From NCBI RefSeq assembly GCF_005502885.1, contig NZ_SCMR01000007.1:99453-163452 (forward strand): a stretch of DNA of 64,000 nt, given 5' to 3'. The stretch comes from Microbacterium sp. 2FI (GTDB lineage: Bacteria; Actinomycetota; Actinomycetes; Actinomycetales; Microbacteriaceae). The position numbers and the translations under genes are program-made. Below the pieces are notes generated by a model, which was given only the letters and a program-made list of their open reading frames with translations, ran no database searches and was not told the DNA's origin. This document shows, piece after piece, positions 17,839 to 25,985 of this stretch. Position 1 is the stretch's first letter. Every line of letters begins with the position of its first letter.

Positions 17839-18899
17839 GGTGAATCCTCTCCGAGGCCCGCGGCTGAAACCGGCTCGGCGCCCGCATCCGCGAGCAGGCC
17901 GTTGAGCAGGCGCAGGTCGAAGAGCCCGCCGATCGAGCCCTCCTTCTGCGTGCCCGCTTCGAGGCCGTTCGCGACGAGGGTCTCGAACGTGTCGGCGTGC
18001 GGGTCGATCGAGAACAGCACGTGCTCGAGCGCGCGGGTGATGACCGCCTCGTCGAGCGCCTTGCCGGTCTCTGCCTCGAGTGCGCCGTTGATCACTGCGG
18101 GCGCCTCCTCGGGGTTGTCGGCGATCCACTGCACGGCGGCGATATGGCCCTCCAGCAGGTCCTCGACGACGTCGGGGTGTGCCTCGAGGAACTCGGCGCG
18201 CACGAGCAGCACGGTCGTGGGGAACTCGCCGTCCTCCCACAGCTCGGCTTCGTCGATCAGCACGTGGGCGCCCTCGTCGATCACGAGCCGCGACACCCAG
18301 GGCTCGGGCAGCCACGCGCCATCGATCTCGCCGTCCTGGAAGAGCGTGAGGGTCTGCGCGTTCTCGGTCGGCGTGATGTTCACGTCGCCGCCACCCGAAG
18401 TGTCGGTCTCGAAGCCCTCTTCCGCCAGCCACGCGCGCAGCGCCACGTCCTGCGTGTTGCCGAGCTGCGGCGTCGCGAGCGTCGTGCCCTCGAGGTCGGC
18501 GGCGCTGTCGATGCCGTCGCGGACCACGAGTGCGGCGCCGCCGGTCGCCGCCCCGGCGACGATGTGCGCCGAGACCCCACCCGACTGGATGAACGTGTTG
18601 ATCGACGGGTTCGGACCGATGTAGGTCGCGTCGATCGCGCCCGCCGTGAGTGCCTCGATCGCCGACGGACCGGCGTTGAAGGCGTGCGTCGTCACGGCGA
18701 CGTCGCCGAGGGCATCGGCGAACAGGCCTTCCTCGAGTCCGACGAGGGCGGGGGCGTGGGTGACGTTCGCGAAGTAGCCGAGGCGGAGCTCGGTGACCTC
18801 TTCGGTACCGGTGGATCCCGAGGCGGAGGCGCAGCCGGCCATCATGCAGGCCACAAGTCCCAGAGTGGTGATCGTCGTCGCAGTGCGGATGGTGTTCAC
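17835..18899 (-). CDS. ABC transporter substrate-binding lipoprotein, SsuA/NMT1 family
   Basis: 354 residues, GTG start with an AAGGAGG Shine-Dalgarno. Signal region ends in the lipobox MAGC (Cys about residue 23). The mature part starts LRLGYFANVTHAPALVGLEEGLFADALG and contains AGAIDATYIGPNPSINTFIQSGG, close to the canonical SsuA/TauA motif in which the Ser/Thr-rich loops bind an anionic head group. It is preceded by cysN within the sulfur operon and followed by its ATPase and permease. It probably captures sulfate, a sulfonate or a sulfate ester. Confidence 0.9.
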   Translation of the reverse strand: MNTIRTATTITTLGLVACMMAGCASASGSTGTEEVTELRLGYFANVTHAPALVGLEEGLFADALGDVAVTTHAFNAGPSAIEALTAGAIDATYIGPNPSINTFIQSGGVSAHIVAGAATGGAALVVRDGIDSAADLEGTTLATPQLGNTQDVALRAWLAEEGFETDTSGGGDVNITPTENAQTLTLFQDGEIDGAWLPEPWVSRLVIDEGAHVLIDEAELWEDGEFPTTVLLVRAEFLEAHPDVVEDLLEGHIAAVQWIADNPEEAPAVINGALEAETGKALDEAVITRALEHVLFSIDPHADTFETLVANGLEAGTQKEGSIGGLFDLRLLNGLLADAGAEPVSAAGLGEDSP

Positions 18900-18949
18900 G
18901 GTTCGCCTCCTTCAGCAGGCAGTGTTCGGTGTGGTGGGTGCGCGACCGG

Positions 18950-20266
18950 TCAGTCGCGCGTGATGCCGGCGGCGAGAGTCGCGCCGTCGGACGGATGGAT
19001 GACGAGGAACGAGCCCCCGTGGCGGTTCGCGCCGTACGGCTCGAGCGGCAGGTCGGCCGCGAACCGCAGCCGCACGCGGCCGATGTCGTTGGTCTCGAGC
19101 ACCCCGGCGGGCTCGTGCACGAGAGCGTCGAGGTCGTACCGCGACTCGATCTGCGCGACGATCGCCTGCACGGTCGCGGTGCCGTGCTTGACGAGCACGC
19201 GGGCCCCGGCGGTGAGAGGGCGTGCGTCGAGCTGGAAGAGCTCGGCATCGATCTCGCGCCGCGCCTCGGGGAGGGTGCCGGCCGCGACGACGAGCGCACC
19301 GCGGGCGGCATCGACGTCGTCGGCGAACTGCAGCGAGACCGACTGCGCGGCCACGGCCGAAGTCGCCTCGCGCCCGGCGACCTGGATGCCGGTGACCGTC
19401 GTCGCGATTCCGGTCGGGAAGATCTCGACCCGGTCGCCGACGCTCACGGTCCCCGACGACACGCGGCCGGCGACGGCGCGGTAGTCGCGGAGGCGCTCGA
19501 CGGCATCCTCGTCGGACGCGAACTCGGGGGCGAGGCCGCCCTGCGGCCGCAGCACCAGCTGCACCGGCAGGCGGAACGCCTCGAGCGCCGTCTCGACCTC
19601 GTCCTGGCTCGGCAGAGCCTCGAGCAGTTCGAGCAGCGCCGGGCCCTCGTACCAGGGCGTGCGTTCGGACCGCTCGACGATGTTGTCGCCCTCGAGCGCC
19701 GACACCGGCAGCACGTGCACATCGCCGATGCCGAGTTCGCTCGTGACAGCCCGCACCTGGGCTTCGACCGGCGCGAACGCCTCTTCGGCGAAGTCGAGGA
19801 GGTCGATCTTGTTGACCGCGACGATCACGTGCGGCACGCGCAGGAGTGCGACGACGGCGAGGTGGCGCCGGGTCTGCTCGAGGACGCCCTTGCGGCCGTC
19901 GATCAGCACGATCACGGCGTCTGCGGTCGTGGCGCCCGTGACCATGTTCCGCGTGTACTGCACGTGTCCGGGGCAGTCGGCGAGGATGAACGATCGCGCA
20001 CCCGTGGAGAAGTACCGATAGGCGACGTCGATCGTGATCCCCTGCTCGCGCTCGGCGCGGAGGCCGTCGGTCAGCAGCGCGAAGTCGAACTCGCCGTGGG
20101 CGAAGCCGCGGTCGGCGGAGGTGCGCGCGACCTGCTCGAGCTGGTCGGCGAGGATCGCCTTCGAGTCGTGCAGCAGACGACCGACGAGCGTCGACTTGCC
20201 GTCGTCGACGGACCCTGCGGTCGCGAAGCGGAACAGCGTTCCGGTGGCCAGGGCGGGGGTGGTCAT
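18950..20266 (-). CDS. cysN: Sulfate adenylyltransferase subunit 1 (GTPase)
   Basis: 438 residues. G-domain motifs: P-loop AGSVDDGKST (about residues 17-26), DCPGH near residue 96, NKIDLLDF near residue 150. Two beta-barrel domains follow, as in EF-Tu-like CysN. No APS-kinase (CysC) domain is fused, consistent with direct reduction of APS by the CysH of this cluster. ATG at 20266 shares bases with the cysD stop (CATCA on the plus strand). With CysD it makes adenylyl sulfate from ATP and sulfate, driven by GTP hydrolysis. Confidence 0.95.
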   Translation of the reverse strand: MTTPALATGTLFRFATAGSVDDGKSTLVGRLLHDSKAILADQLEQVARTSADRGFAHGEFDFALLTDGLRAEREQGITIDVAYRYFSTGARSFILADCPGHVQYTRNMVTGATTADAVIVLIDGRKGVLEQTRRHLAVVALLRVPHVIVAVNKIDLLDFAEEAFAPVEAQVRAVTSELGIGDVHVLPVSALEGDNIVERSERTPWYEGPALLELLEALPSQDEVETALEAFRLPVQLVLRPQGGLAPEFASDEDAVERLRDYRAVAGRVSSGTVSVGDRVEIFPTGIATTVTGIQVAGREATSAVAAQSVSLQFADDVDAARGALVVAAGTLPEARREIDAELFQLDARPLTAGARVLVKHGTATVQAIVAQIESRYDLDALVHEPAGVLETNDIGRVRLRFAADLPLEPYGANRHGGSFLVIHPSDGATLAAGITRD

Positions 20267-21285
20267 CAGAAGTATCCGTCCTTCTTGCGGTCCTCCATCG
20301 CCGCCTCCGAGAGGCGGTCGTCGGCGCGGGTCGCGCCGCGCTCGGTGATGGTGGAGCGGGCGACTTCGGCGACGATGGCGCCGAGGTCGGCGGCATCCGA
20401 TTCCACGGCGCCCGTGCAGCTCATGTCGCCCACCGTGCGATAGCGGACCGTGCGCACCTCGATGCGCTCGTCGGCGCGCGGAGGTGAGAATTCGCCCACC
20501 GGGCGCCACATGCCGTCGCGCGAGTAGACCTCGCGCTCGTGCGCGAAGTACAGCGGCGGCAGGGCGATGCCCTCGCGCTCGATGTAGCGCCAGACGTCGA
20601 GCTCGGTCCAGTTCGAGATCGGGAACGCGCGCACGTGCTGGCCGGGGGTGTGGCGGCCGTTGTACAGGCTCCACAGCTCCGGGCGCTGGTTGCGCGGGTC
20701 CCACTGGCCGAACTCGTCGCGCAGCGAGATGATGCGCTCCTTGGCGCGGGCCTTGTCCTCGTCGCGGCGGGCGCCGCCGAAGACGGCGTCGTGGCGGCCG
20801 GCGGCGATCGCGTCGAGGAGCGGAACGGTCTGCAGCGGGTTGCGGGTGCCGTCGGCGCGCTCCTGCAGCCGCCCGTCGTCGATGTAGTCCTGCACGCGCG
20901 CGACCTCGAGACGGATGCCGAGACGCGCGACGGTCTCGTCGCGGAACGCGAGCACCTCGGGGAAGTTGTGGCCCGTGTCGACGTGCAGCACCGGGAACGG
21001 CACGCGCCCGGGCGCGAACGCCTTCGTGGCGAGGTGCAGCACGACGACGGAGTCCTTGCCACCCGAGAACAGCAGCACGGGTCGTTCGAACTCGGCGACC
21101 ACCTCGCGGATGATGTGGATCGCCTCGGCCTCGAGCAGGTCGAGCGTCGACAGTGCGGCACTGCCCTCGGGTCGCTGAGCGAGCGCAGCATCCCCTTCGG
21201 GTCGCTGAGCGAGCGCAGCATCCCCTTCGGGTCGCTGAGCGAGCGCAGCGAGACGAAGCGAGGTGTCGGTGTCGGAGAGAGTCAT
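20266..21285 (-). CDS. cysD: Sulfate adenylyltransferase subunit 2, with tandem-repeat N-terminal insertion
   Basis: 339 residues. The PP-loop SGGKDS lies at residues 74-79 and the family core begins at STLDLLEAEAIHIIREV. Conserved DTGHNFPE, GGARRDEDKARAKER and the C-terminal ITERGATRADDRLSEAAMEDRKKDGYF are intact, so the enzyme should be functional. Before the core are three copies of AALAQRPEG(D/S) encoded by 30-bp DNA repeats, which family members normally lack. The ATG at 21285 overlaps the cysH stop (ATGA), supporting this start. It catalyses ATP plus sulfate to APS with CysN. Confidence 0.95.
   Translation of the reverse strand: MTLSDTDTSLRLAALAQRPEGDAALAQRPEGDAALAQRPEGSAALSTLDLLEAEAIHIIREVVAEFERPVLLFSGGKDSVVVLHLATKAFAPGRVPFPVLHVDTGHNFPEVLAFRDETVARLGIRLEVARVQDYIDDGRLQERADGTRNPLQTVPLLDAIAAGRHDAVFGGARRDEDKARAKERIISLRDEFGQWDPRNQRPELWSLYNGRHTPGQHVRAFPISNWTELDVWRYIEREGIALPPLYFAHEREVYSRDGMWRPVGEFSPPRADERIEVRTVRYRTVGDMSCTGAVESDAADLGAIVAEVARSTITERGATRADDRLSEAAMEDRKKDGYF
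21167..21260. repeat. 30-bp tandem repeat (2.7 copies) inside cysD
   Basis: Units 21167-21196 and 21197-21226 are identical 30-mers; a third partial copy continues from 21227 to 21249 and runs into GAGACGAAGCG. The core GGTCGCTGAGCGAGCGCAGC resembles a short dispersed repeat I recall as common between genes in Microbacteriaceae (recollection, not checked). Because the unit is 30 bases it keeps the reading frame and adds 10 residues per copy to CysD. Confidence 0.85.
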
Positions 21286-22025
21286 AGGTGCAGTCCGCAT
21301 TCCGTCTTCGACAGGCCCGCCCAGCGGCCGGCCCGGGGGTCTTCGCCGGGGGCGACCGGCTGGGTGCACGGCTCGCATCCGATCGAGGGGTAGCCGTTGG
21401 AGACCAGGAGGTTCACCGGCACCTGGTGGGCGCCGGCGTAGTCGAGCAGGTCGTCGAAGGTCCACGCCGCGACCGGGTTGACCTTCACCAGGTCGTTGCG
21501 CTCGTCCCACGTGACCAGCGGCGTGTTCGCGCGGGTCGGGGCCTCTTCACGGCGGACGCCGGTGAACCACACCTCGTAGCCCGAGAGCGCGTCCTGCAGG
21601 GGCGCGACCTTGCGGCGCGCGCAGCACAGGCCCGGGTCGCGGGCGAAGAGCTTCTCGCCGAACTCGGCATCCTGCTCAGCGACGGTCTGCTCGGGGAGCA
21701 CGTCCACGATCCGGACGTCGAGCACACGCTCGACCTCGTCGCGCGTGAAGCGGGTCTCGGCGAAGTGGTAGCCGGTGTCGAGGAAGAGCACGTCGACGCC
21801 GGGGAGCTGCTCGGCGACGAGGTGGGGCAGAGCGGCGTCGGCCATCGAGCACGCGACGGCTGCGGCATCCACTCCGAAGTGCTCCGCGACCCACGCGACC
21901 ACCTCGGCGGGCGAGGCCTCGTGGTCGGTGAGGCTGCCGAGCTCGATGTTGCCCTGCTCGGCGAGCGCCCGCAGCTCGTCGCGGCTGCGGCGCACCGTGG
22001 CGCGGGGGGCGAGCGAGACGGTCAT
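21282..22025 (-). CDS. cysH: Adenylyl-sulfate (APS) reductase, assimilatory
   Basis: 247 residues. The iron-sulfur ligands are visible: the CC pair in DPGLCCARRKVAPL near residue 135 and the CxxC in GCEPCTQPVAPGEDPRAGRW near residue 217. This CC...CxxC pattern marks APS-type rather than PAPS-type enzymes. The C-terminal KTECGLHL contains the catalytic Cys that carries the sulfite intermediate. The ATG at 22025 has a GAGGAGG Shine-Dalgarno and overlaps the sulfite reductase stop. It reduces APS to sulfite and AMP, probably with thioredoxin. Confidence 0.95.
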   Translation of the reverse strand: MTVSLAPRATVRRSRDELRALAEQGNIELGSLTDHEASPAEVVAWVAEHFGVDAAAVACSMADAALPHLVAEQLPGVDVLFLDTGYHFAETRFTRDEVERVLDVRIVDVLPEQTVAEQDAEFGEKLFARDPGLCCARRKVAPLQDALSGYEVWFTGVRREEAPTRANTPLVTWDERNDLVKVNPVAAWTFDDLLDYAGAHQVPVNLLVSNGYPSIGCEPCTQPVAPGEDPRAGRWAGLSKTECGLHL

Positions 22026-23737
22026 ACCAGCGCCTCCTCGTCGGCGCGGTGCGCCCACTGGGCGAACGTCTCGTCGGCTGCGGCGTCACGCTCTGCGAGG
22101 AAGCGCTTGACGACCCGCTCGGTGTAGTCGGCGATGCCGTCGGCGGCGACCTTGAGTCCGCGGACGGTGCGGCCGAGGCCGGCCTCGTCGCGGTCCTGCG
22201 ATGCGAGCCCACCGCCGAGGTGCACCTGGTAGCCCGGCACCTGCTCGCCGTCGATCGTGACGAGCTGGCCCTTGAGCCCGATGTCGGCGGTCTGGATGCG
22301 GGCGCACGAGTTCGGGCAGCCGTTGACGTGGAGCGAGATCGGATGCGGCAGGTCGAAGCCCGCGAGGCGCTCTTCGAGCTCGAGCACGGCCGCCGTCGCG
22401 TAGCCCTTGGTCTCGACGATCGCGAGCTTGCAGAACTCGATTCCGGTGCACGCGATCGTGCCGCGGCGGATGAGGCTCGGCCGCGCCGAGAGGCCGAGGG
22501 CGTCGAGGCCCGCGATGAGCGACTCGACCCGGTCTTCGGGGATGTCGAGGATCACGAGCTTCTGGTGCGGGGTCGTCCGCAGCCGCGTCGACCCGTGCGC
22601 CTCGACGAGGTCGGCGAGGTCGGCGAGGATCGGCCCCGAGACGCGGCCGACGATGGGGGTGACCCCGACGTAGAAGCGACCGTCCTTCTGGCGGTGGACG
22701 CCGACGTGGTCGCCCGCGGTCGCGGGCTTCGGGGCCGCCGGGCCGTCGGGCAGCGCGTAGCCGAGGTACTCGTCCTGTAGCACCTGGCGGAACTTCTCGG
22801 TCCCCCACTCGGCGAGCAGGAACTTCAGCCGCGCCTTGTTGCGCAGTCGCCGGTAGCCGTAGTCGCGGAAGATCTGCGCGACGCCGTGCCAGGCTTCCGC
22901 CACACGCTCGGGCGAGACGAAGACGCCCAGGCGCTCGCCGAGTCGGGGCGCGGTCGACAGGCCGCCGCCGACCCACAGGTCGTAGCCGATGCCGAGCTCG
23001 GAGTGGTCGACCGCGACGAAGGCGACGTCGTTGATCTCGTGGACGACGTCCTGGCTCGGGTGCCCGGTGATCGCCGACTTGAACTTGCGGGGGAGGTTCG
23101 CGAGCGACTCGTCGCCGATGAAGCGCGAGGTGATCTCGTCGATCTGCGGGGTGGGGTCGATCAGCTCGTCGGCGGCGATGCCGGCGACGGGAGAGCCGAG
23201 CACGACGCGTGGCACGTCGCCGCAGGCCTCGGTGGTGCCGAGCCCGACGGCCTCGAGGCGGCGCCAGATCTCGGGCATCGATTCGACCTCGACCCAGTGC
23301 AGCTGCACATTCTGGCGGTCGGTGAGGTCGGCGGTGCCGCGGCCGAAGTCGTTCGAGACGCTCGCGATGACGCGCAGCTGCTCGGTGGTCAGCTGCCCGC
23401 CGTCGATGCGGACGCGCAGCATGAAGTACTCGTCTTCGAGCTCGTGGGGCTCGAGGGTCGCGGTGCGACCGCCGTCGATGCCGGGCTTGCGCTGCGTGTA
23501 GAGGCCCCACACGCGGAAGCGGCCGTGCAGGTCGGTCGGGTCGATCGAGGCGAACCCGCCCTTCGAGTAGATGTTCTCGATGCGGCCGCGGACGGCGAGG
23601 CCGTTGTCGACCTGCTTCCACTCCTCGTTGCCGTTGAGGGGCGCGGTGCCGTCGATCTTCCACTGCCCGTTGGGGCGGGATGACGGCCGCGGCGGTCGCG
23701 CTGCCGCGCGGCGCGGGTCGGTGTCGCTGATGGTCAC
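22022..23737 (-). CDS. sir: Ferredoxin-dependent sulfite (nitrite/sulfite) reductase
   Basis: 571 residues. Siroheme/4Fe-4S ligands: CTGIEFC (C-x5-C) and NGCPNSC (C-x3-C) in the C-terminal half, the pattern of the single-chain SIR/NIR family. NQ-type substrate arginines are suggested by LTDRQNVQLHW near residue 155. The GTG at 23737 is chosen because of a CGGAGG Shine-Dalgarno; the frame stays open upstream but has none. It reduces sulfite to sulfide using six electrons from ferredoxin, provided by the fdxA/fprA pair at the other end of the cluster. As first gene of the long leftward operon it is preceded by two inverted repeats. Confidence 0.93.
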   Translation of the reverse strand: MTISDTDPRRAAARPPRPSSRPNGQWKIDGTAPLNGNEEWKQVDNGLAVRGRIENIYSKGGFASIDPTDLHGRFRVWGLYTQRKPGIDGGRTATLEPHELEDEYFMLRVRIDGGQLTTEQLRVIASVSNDFGRGTADLTDRQNVQLHWVEVESMPEIWRRLEAVGLGTTEACGDVPRVVLGSPVAGIAADELIDPTPQIDEITSRFIGDESLANLPRKFKSAITGHPSQDVVHEINDVAFVAVDHSELGIGYDLWVGGGLSTAPRLGERLGVFVSPERVAEAWHGVAQIFRDYGYRRLRNKARLKFLLAEWGTEKFRQVLQDEYLGYALPDGPAAPKPATAGDHVGVHRQKDGRFYVGVTPIVGRVSGPILADLADLVEAHGSTRLRTTPHQKLVILDIPEDRVESLIAGLDALGLSARPSLIRRGTIACTGIEFCKLAIVETKGYATAAVLELEERLAGFDLPHPISLHVNGCPNSCARIQTADIGLKGQLVTIDGEQVPGYQVHLGGGLASQDRDEAGLGRTVRGLKVAADGIADYTERVVKRFLAERDAAADETFAQWAHRADEEALV

Positions 23738-23770
23738 GGTGGCCTCCGGATGACCCGGGCGTCCCCGGGG

Positions 23771-23786
23771 GGACTCTATCGAGTCC
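23771..23786. promoter_or_regulatory. Palindrome upstream of sulfite reductase operon
   Basis: Perfect 6-4-6 inverted repeat GGACTC-TATC-GAGTCC, 34 bases before the sir start. The position suits an operator for control of sulfur assimilation. No regulator can be assigned from the sequence alone. Confidence 0.5.
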
Positions 23787-23812
23787 ACTTCCGCGAGGCT
23801 ACGAGGGGCCTG

Positions 23813-23829
23813 CCGGATGACCTATCCGG
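23813..23829. promoter_or_regulatory. Second inverted repeat upstream of sulfite reductase operon
   Basis: Perfect 6-5-6 inverted repeat CCGGAT-GACCT-ATCCGG in the same gap, 76 bases before the sir start. It could be a second operator, or the terminator stem of the chelatase gene to its right, which is transcribed in the same direction. No U-tract follows. Confidence 0.4.
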
Positions 23830-23862
23830 GCGTCAAGAGCCGTTAACCGACGTAATGCGGCG

Positions 23863-24591
23863 TCACACAGTTGCGCCCGCGGCCCCGTCGGGGTGCGAAT
23901 CGGCGGCGGCGTGGTAGCGGTCGATCACGAGATCGACGAGGGATGCCGCCGGCGCGTCGTCGTCGAGCAGGGGTCGCGCGACCGGGGCGTCGCCGGACAG
24001 CCGCACCGCCAGGTCGTGGAAGTAGCCGGGCGCGAGCAGGTAGTTCGCCACGATCACGCGCCCGCGGGCGCTCGCTCGCGCTGCGTCGACGGCGGCGCCG
24101 AGGCGCGGCTCTGCGGCGGCGAGGAAGCCGACCGTCACCCCGCGCCCGAGCCGCTCGGCGAGCATCGCGCCGATAGCGCGGCAGTCGTCGTTCGCGCGCT
24201 CGTCGCTCGACCCCGCGACCGCGAGCACGATCGTGTCGTCATCGCGCACCCCGAGCGGTTCGAGGCGGGCGAGCAGGGCGTCGACGAGCCGAGGATCGGG
24301 GCCGAGAGCCGCTCCGATCGTGACGCCGTCATGCGCCGCGGACTGCTTCTTGAGGTCGACCCGCACGTGATAGCCGGCCGACAGCAGCAGTGGCACGACC
24401 GCGATCTGCTGGTCTTCGGGGAGGGCTGCGAGGGATGCCGCCACATCGGGCTGCTGCACGTCGACGTGGCCGAGGCGCACCGTGACCGCGGGGAGAGCCG
24501 CGGCCACGGCGTCGACGAGGGCGGAGACGGCTGCCTGCCCCGCAGGGGAGGCGGTGCCGTGGGAGATCGCGAGGAGGGCGGCGTTCGTCAC
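23863..24591 (-). CDS. Sirohydrochlorin chelatase (CbiX/SirB family)
   Basis: 242 residues. Two CbiX-like halves are visible. The first begins ALLAISHGTASPAG, with the active-site His of family type, and includes VPLLLSAGYHVRVDLK, whose second His is also conserved. The GTG at 24591 shares bases with the stop of the upstream regulator, so the two are translationally coupled. It inserts Fe2+ into sirohydrochlorin, the last step of siroheme synthesis for the sulfite reductase just downstream. Confidence 0.88.
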   Translation of the reverse strand: MTNAALLAISHGTASPAGQAAVSALVDAVAAALPAVTVRLGHVDVQQPDVAASLAALPEDQQIAVVPLLLSAGYHVRVDLKKQSAAHDGVTIGAALGPDPRLVDALLARLEPLGVRDDDTIVLAVAGSSDERANDDCRAIGAMLAERLGRGVTVGFLAAAEPRLGAAVDAARASARGRVIVANYLLAPGYFHDLAVRLSGDAPVARPLLDDDAPAASLVDLVIDRYHAAADSHPDGAAGATV

Positions 24592-25256
24592 CACTCCATT
24601 GTCGCGTGTGCCTGGCCGTGCCGTCCGCGATGGCCGCGGCATCCCTCGTCTTCGTGACCGTGGTGGGCGCGGTGGCCATGCGTGCTGTGGTGCGGGTGGT
24701 CGCCGGGCTCGAAGCCGTGGTGCAGGTTCGGCCCGAAGCCGTGACGGTTGTCGGGCGCGAACCCACGCTGGCGGCCGAAGCGGCCGCGGCGCGCCGGGCG
24801 CTGGGTCTCGTCCCATCCGAGTTCGCGCGCGATGGCCTCGAGCGAGGCGAGGGTCGTGGCGAAGTCCTCGGGCGACACGGCGCCGGCCACACGGGAGCGG
24901 ATGCCGTCGACCTTCTCGCCGAGTCGCGCCTTCGCCGCGCGCCCGTCGTCTGTCAGTCGCCAGGTGCCGTCGCCCTGCTCCTCGGCCCAGCCGAGGTCGG
25001 CGAGGCGGTGCAGGCGCTTGCTCTTGCGCGCAGGCCGGCCGGGGCGGCCTGCGCGGTCGGCGATGCCGGGGTGGAGATGCTCGCCCGACAGGGCGTTCAG
25101 CAGCATCCAGTCGCGACGCGAGACGTGCTCGCCGTCGAAGGCCGCTCGGAATTCGTCGGTGATGCGCTCGTCGACGACGCGCAGCCAGAAGCCGAGCGGG
25201 CGAGAGGTGGTGTCGTTCGTCGGAGTGGTGGGGTTGTCTTCGTCTTCGGTGTTCAT
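24588..25256 (-). CDS. Winged-helix regulator with His-rich C-terminal tail
   Basis: 222 residues. Residues about 20-110 form a MarR/PadR-like winged helix (RVVDERITDEFRAAF, RRDWMLLNALSGE, RLADLGWAEEQGDGTWRLTDDG). From residue about 170 the protein is rich in His, Gly and Arg, with HHGFEPGDHPHHSTHGHRAHHGHEDE carrying more than ten His residues in a short span and one Cys; such tails usually bind metals. ATG at 25256 with AAGGA upstream. It is divergent from a MarR-type regulator that also has a His/Gly-rich part, across a gap of ACATG palindromes. Coupled to the chelatase gene, it may sense a metal linked to siroheme or sulfur metabolism (inference). Confidence 0.78.
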   Translation of the reverse strand: MNTEDEDNPTTPTNDTTSRPLGFWLRVVDERITDEFRAAFDGEHVSRRDWMLLNALSGEHLHPGIADRAGRPGRPARKSKRLHRLADLGWAEEQGDGTWRLTDDGRAAKARLGEKVDGIRSRVAGAVSPEDFATTLASLEAIARELGWDETQRPARRGRFGRQRGFAPDNRHGFGPNLHHGFEPGDHPHHSTHGHRAHHGHEDEGCRGHRGRHGQAHATMEW

Positions 25257-25297
25257 GGGAGGTCCTTGTCTGGCGTGGCGACTCGCGCCGCGGTGAT

Positions 25298-25363
25298 TAC
25301 ATGTATCAGTACATGTACATGCAGTGTGACATGCAATTGCGATACATGTCAAGTCGCATGTAA
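25298..25363. promoter_or_regulatory. Cluster of ACATG palindromes in divergent regulator gap
   Basis: The 116-base gap between the two regulators contains TACATGTA (25298-25305), GTACATGTAC (25309-25318), an inverted pair TGACATG (25327-25333) and CATGTCA (25345-25351) around the palindrome GCAATTGC, and GCATGTA (25356-25362). Five ACATG/CATGT boxes in about 65 bases is far above chance in DNA of this GC content. They are probable binding sites for one or both adjacent winged-helix regulators. Confidence 0.7.
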
Positions 25364-25372
25364 ATTGGGAAG

Positions 25373-25960
25373 ATGCCCGAGACCCCCGCGGATCCTGCCG
25401 ACGCCATCGCCGCCGCCCTCGCCCGCTTGCGAGGGAGACGGATGCCGCGGCCGCCGGGGGATCCCGGCGGGGGCGGGCGACCGAGCCCTCTGCACGGACC
25501 CGGGCTGCACGACAACGAGCACCGTCACGGCCGCGGCGAGCCCGGGTGGGGGCACGGCGGGCACTTTGGGCGGGGGCACGGCGGGCCGCCGTGGGCGGGC
25601 GCCGCACGCCTCGGAGGACCCGCGCGCATGCGCCTGCTCGAGGCGCTTGCCGCGGCATCCGATCCCCTGTCGATCGGCGAGATCGCCGAGGCCGTCGGCG
25701 TCGATCAGCCCCGCGCGTCGCGCCTCGTGCAGCAGGCGGTGGAGATGGGGCTCGTCCGTCGCGAGGTCGACCCCGACGACGCGCGACGCACGCGCGTGGC
25801 GCTCACGGATGCGGGCGCCGGCTTCGTGCGCGGCTTCCGCGGCGAACGGCGGGAGGCGATCGACAGCGCGCTCGGCGCGTTCACCGATGCCGAGCGCGCC
25901 GATCTCGCGCGGCTCCTCACCAAGCTCGCCGACTCATGGCCCGGCGCGTCGCCGGGGTGA
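25373..25960 (+). CDS. MarR-family regulator with Gly/His-rich N-terminal part
   Basis: 195 residues. Residues about 30-75 are Gly, Pro and His rich (LHGPGLHDNEHRHGRG, GWGHGGHFGRGHGGP). The MarR winged helix occupies about residues 83-190: RMRLLEALAAASDPLSIGEIAEAVGVDQPRASRLVQQAV is the recognition region and VRREVDPDDARRTRVALTDAG the wing. The Shine-Dalgarno-like GGGAAG touches the ATG, so the message may be nearly leaderless. Divergent from the other His-rich regulator across the ACATG cluster. Metal or redox sensing is likely but not shown. Confidence 0.82.
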   Translation: MPETPADPADAIAAALARLRGRRMPRPPGDPGGGGRPSPLHGPGLHDNEHRHGRGEPGWGHGGHFGRGHGGPPWAGAARLGGPARMRLLEALAAASDPLSIGEIAEAVGVDQPRASRLVQQAVEMGLVRREVDPDDARRTRVALTDAGAGFVRGFRGERREAIDSALGAFTDAERADLARLLTKLADSWPGASPG

Positions 25961-25985
25961 GCGGACGGCCGCCCGCCGCACGGCG

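Noticed and set aside
16465..18624. Plus-strand frame of about 720 codons across the importer genes
   Set aside because: Ser/Arg-rich shadow of the permease, ATPase and lipoprotein genes; no Shine-Dalgarno and no motif.
21167..21260. Possible frameshift or assembly error at the cysD start
   Set aside because: The repeat unit is a multiple of three, the frame stays open and start/stop overlap with cysH is intact. Assembly collapse or expansion of copy number remains possible.
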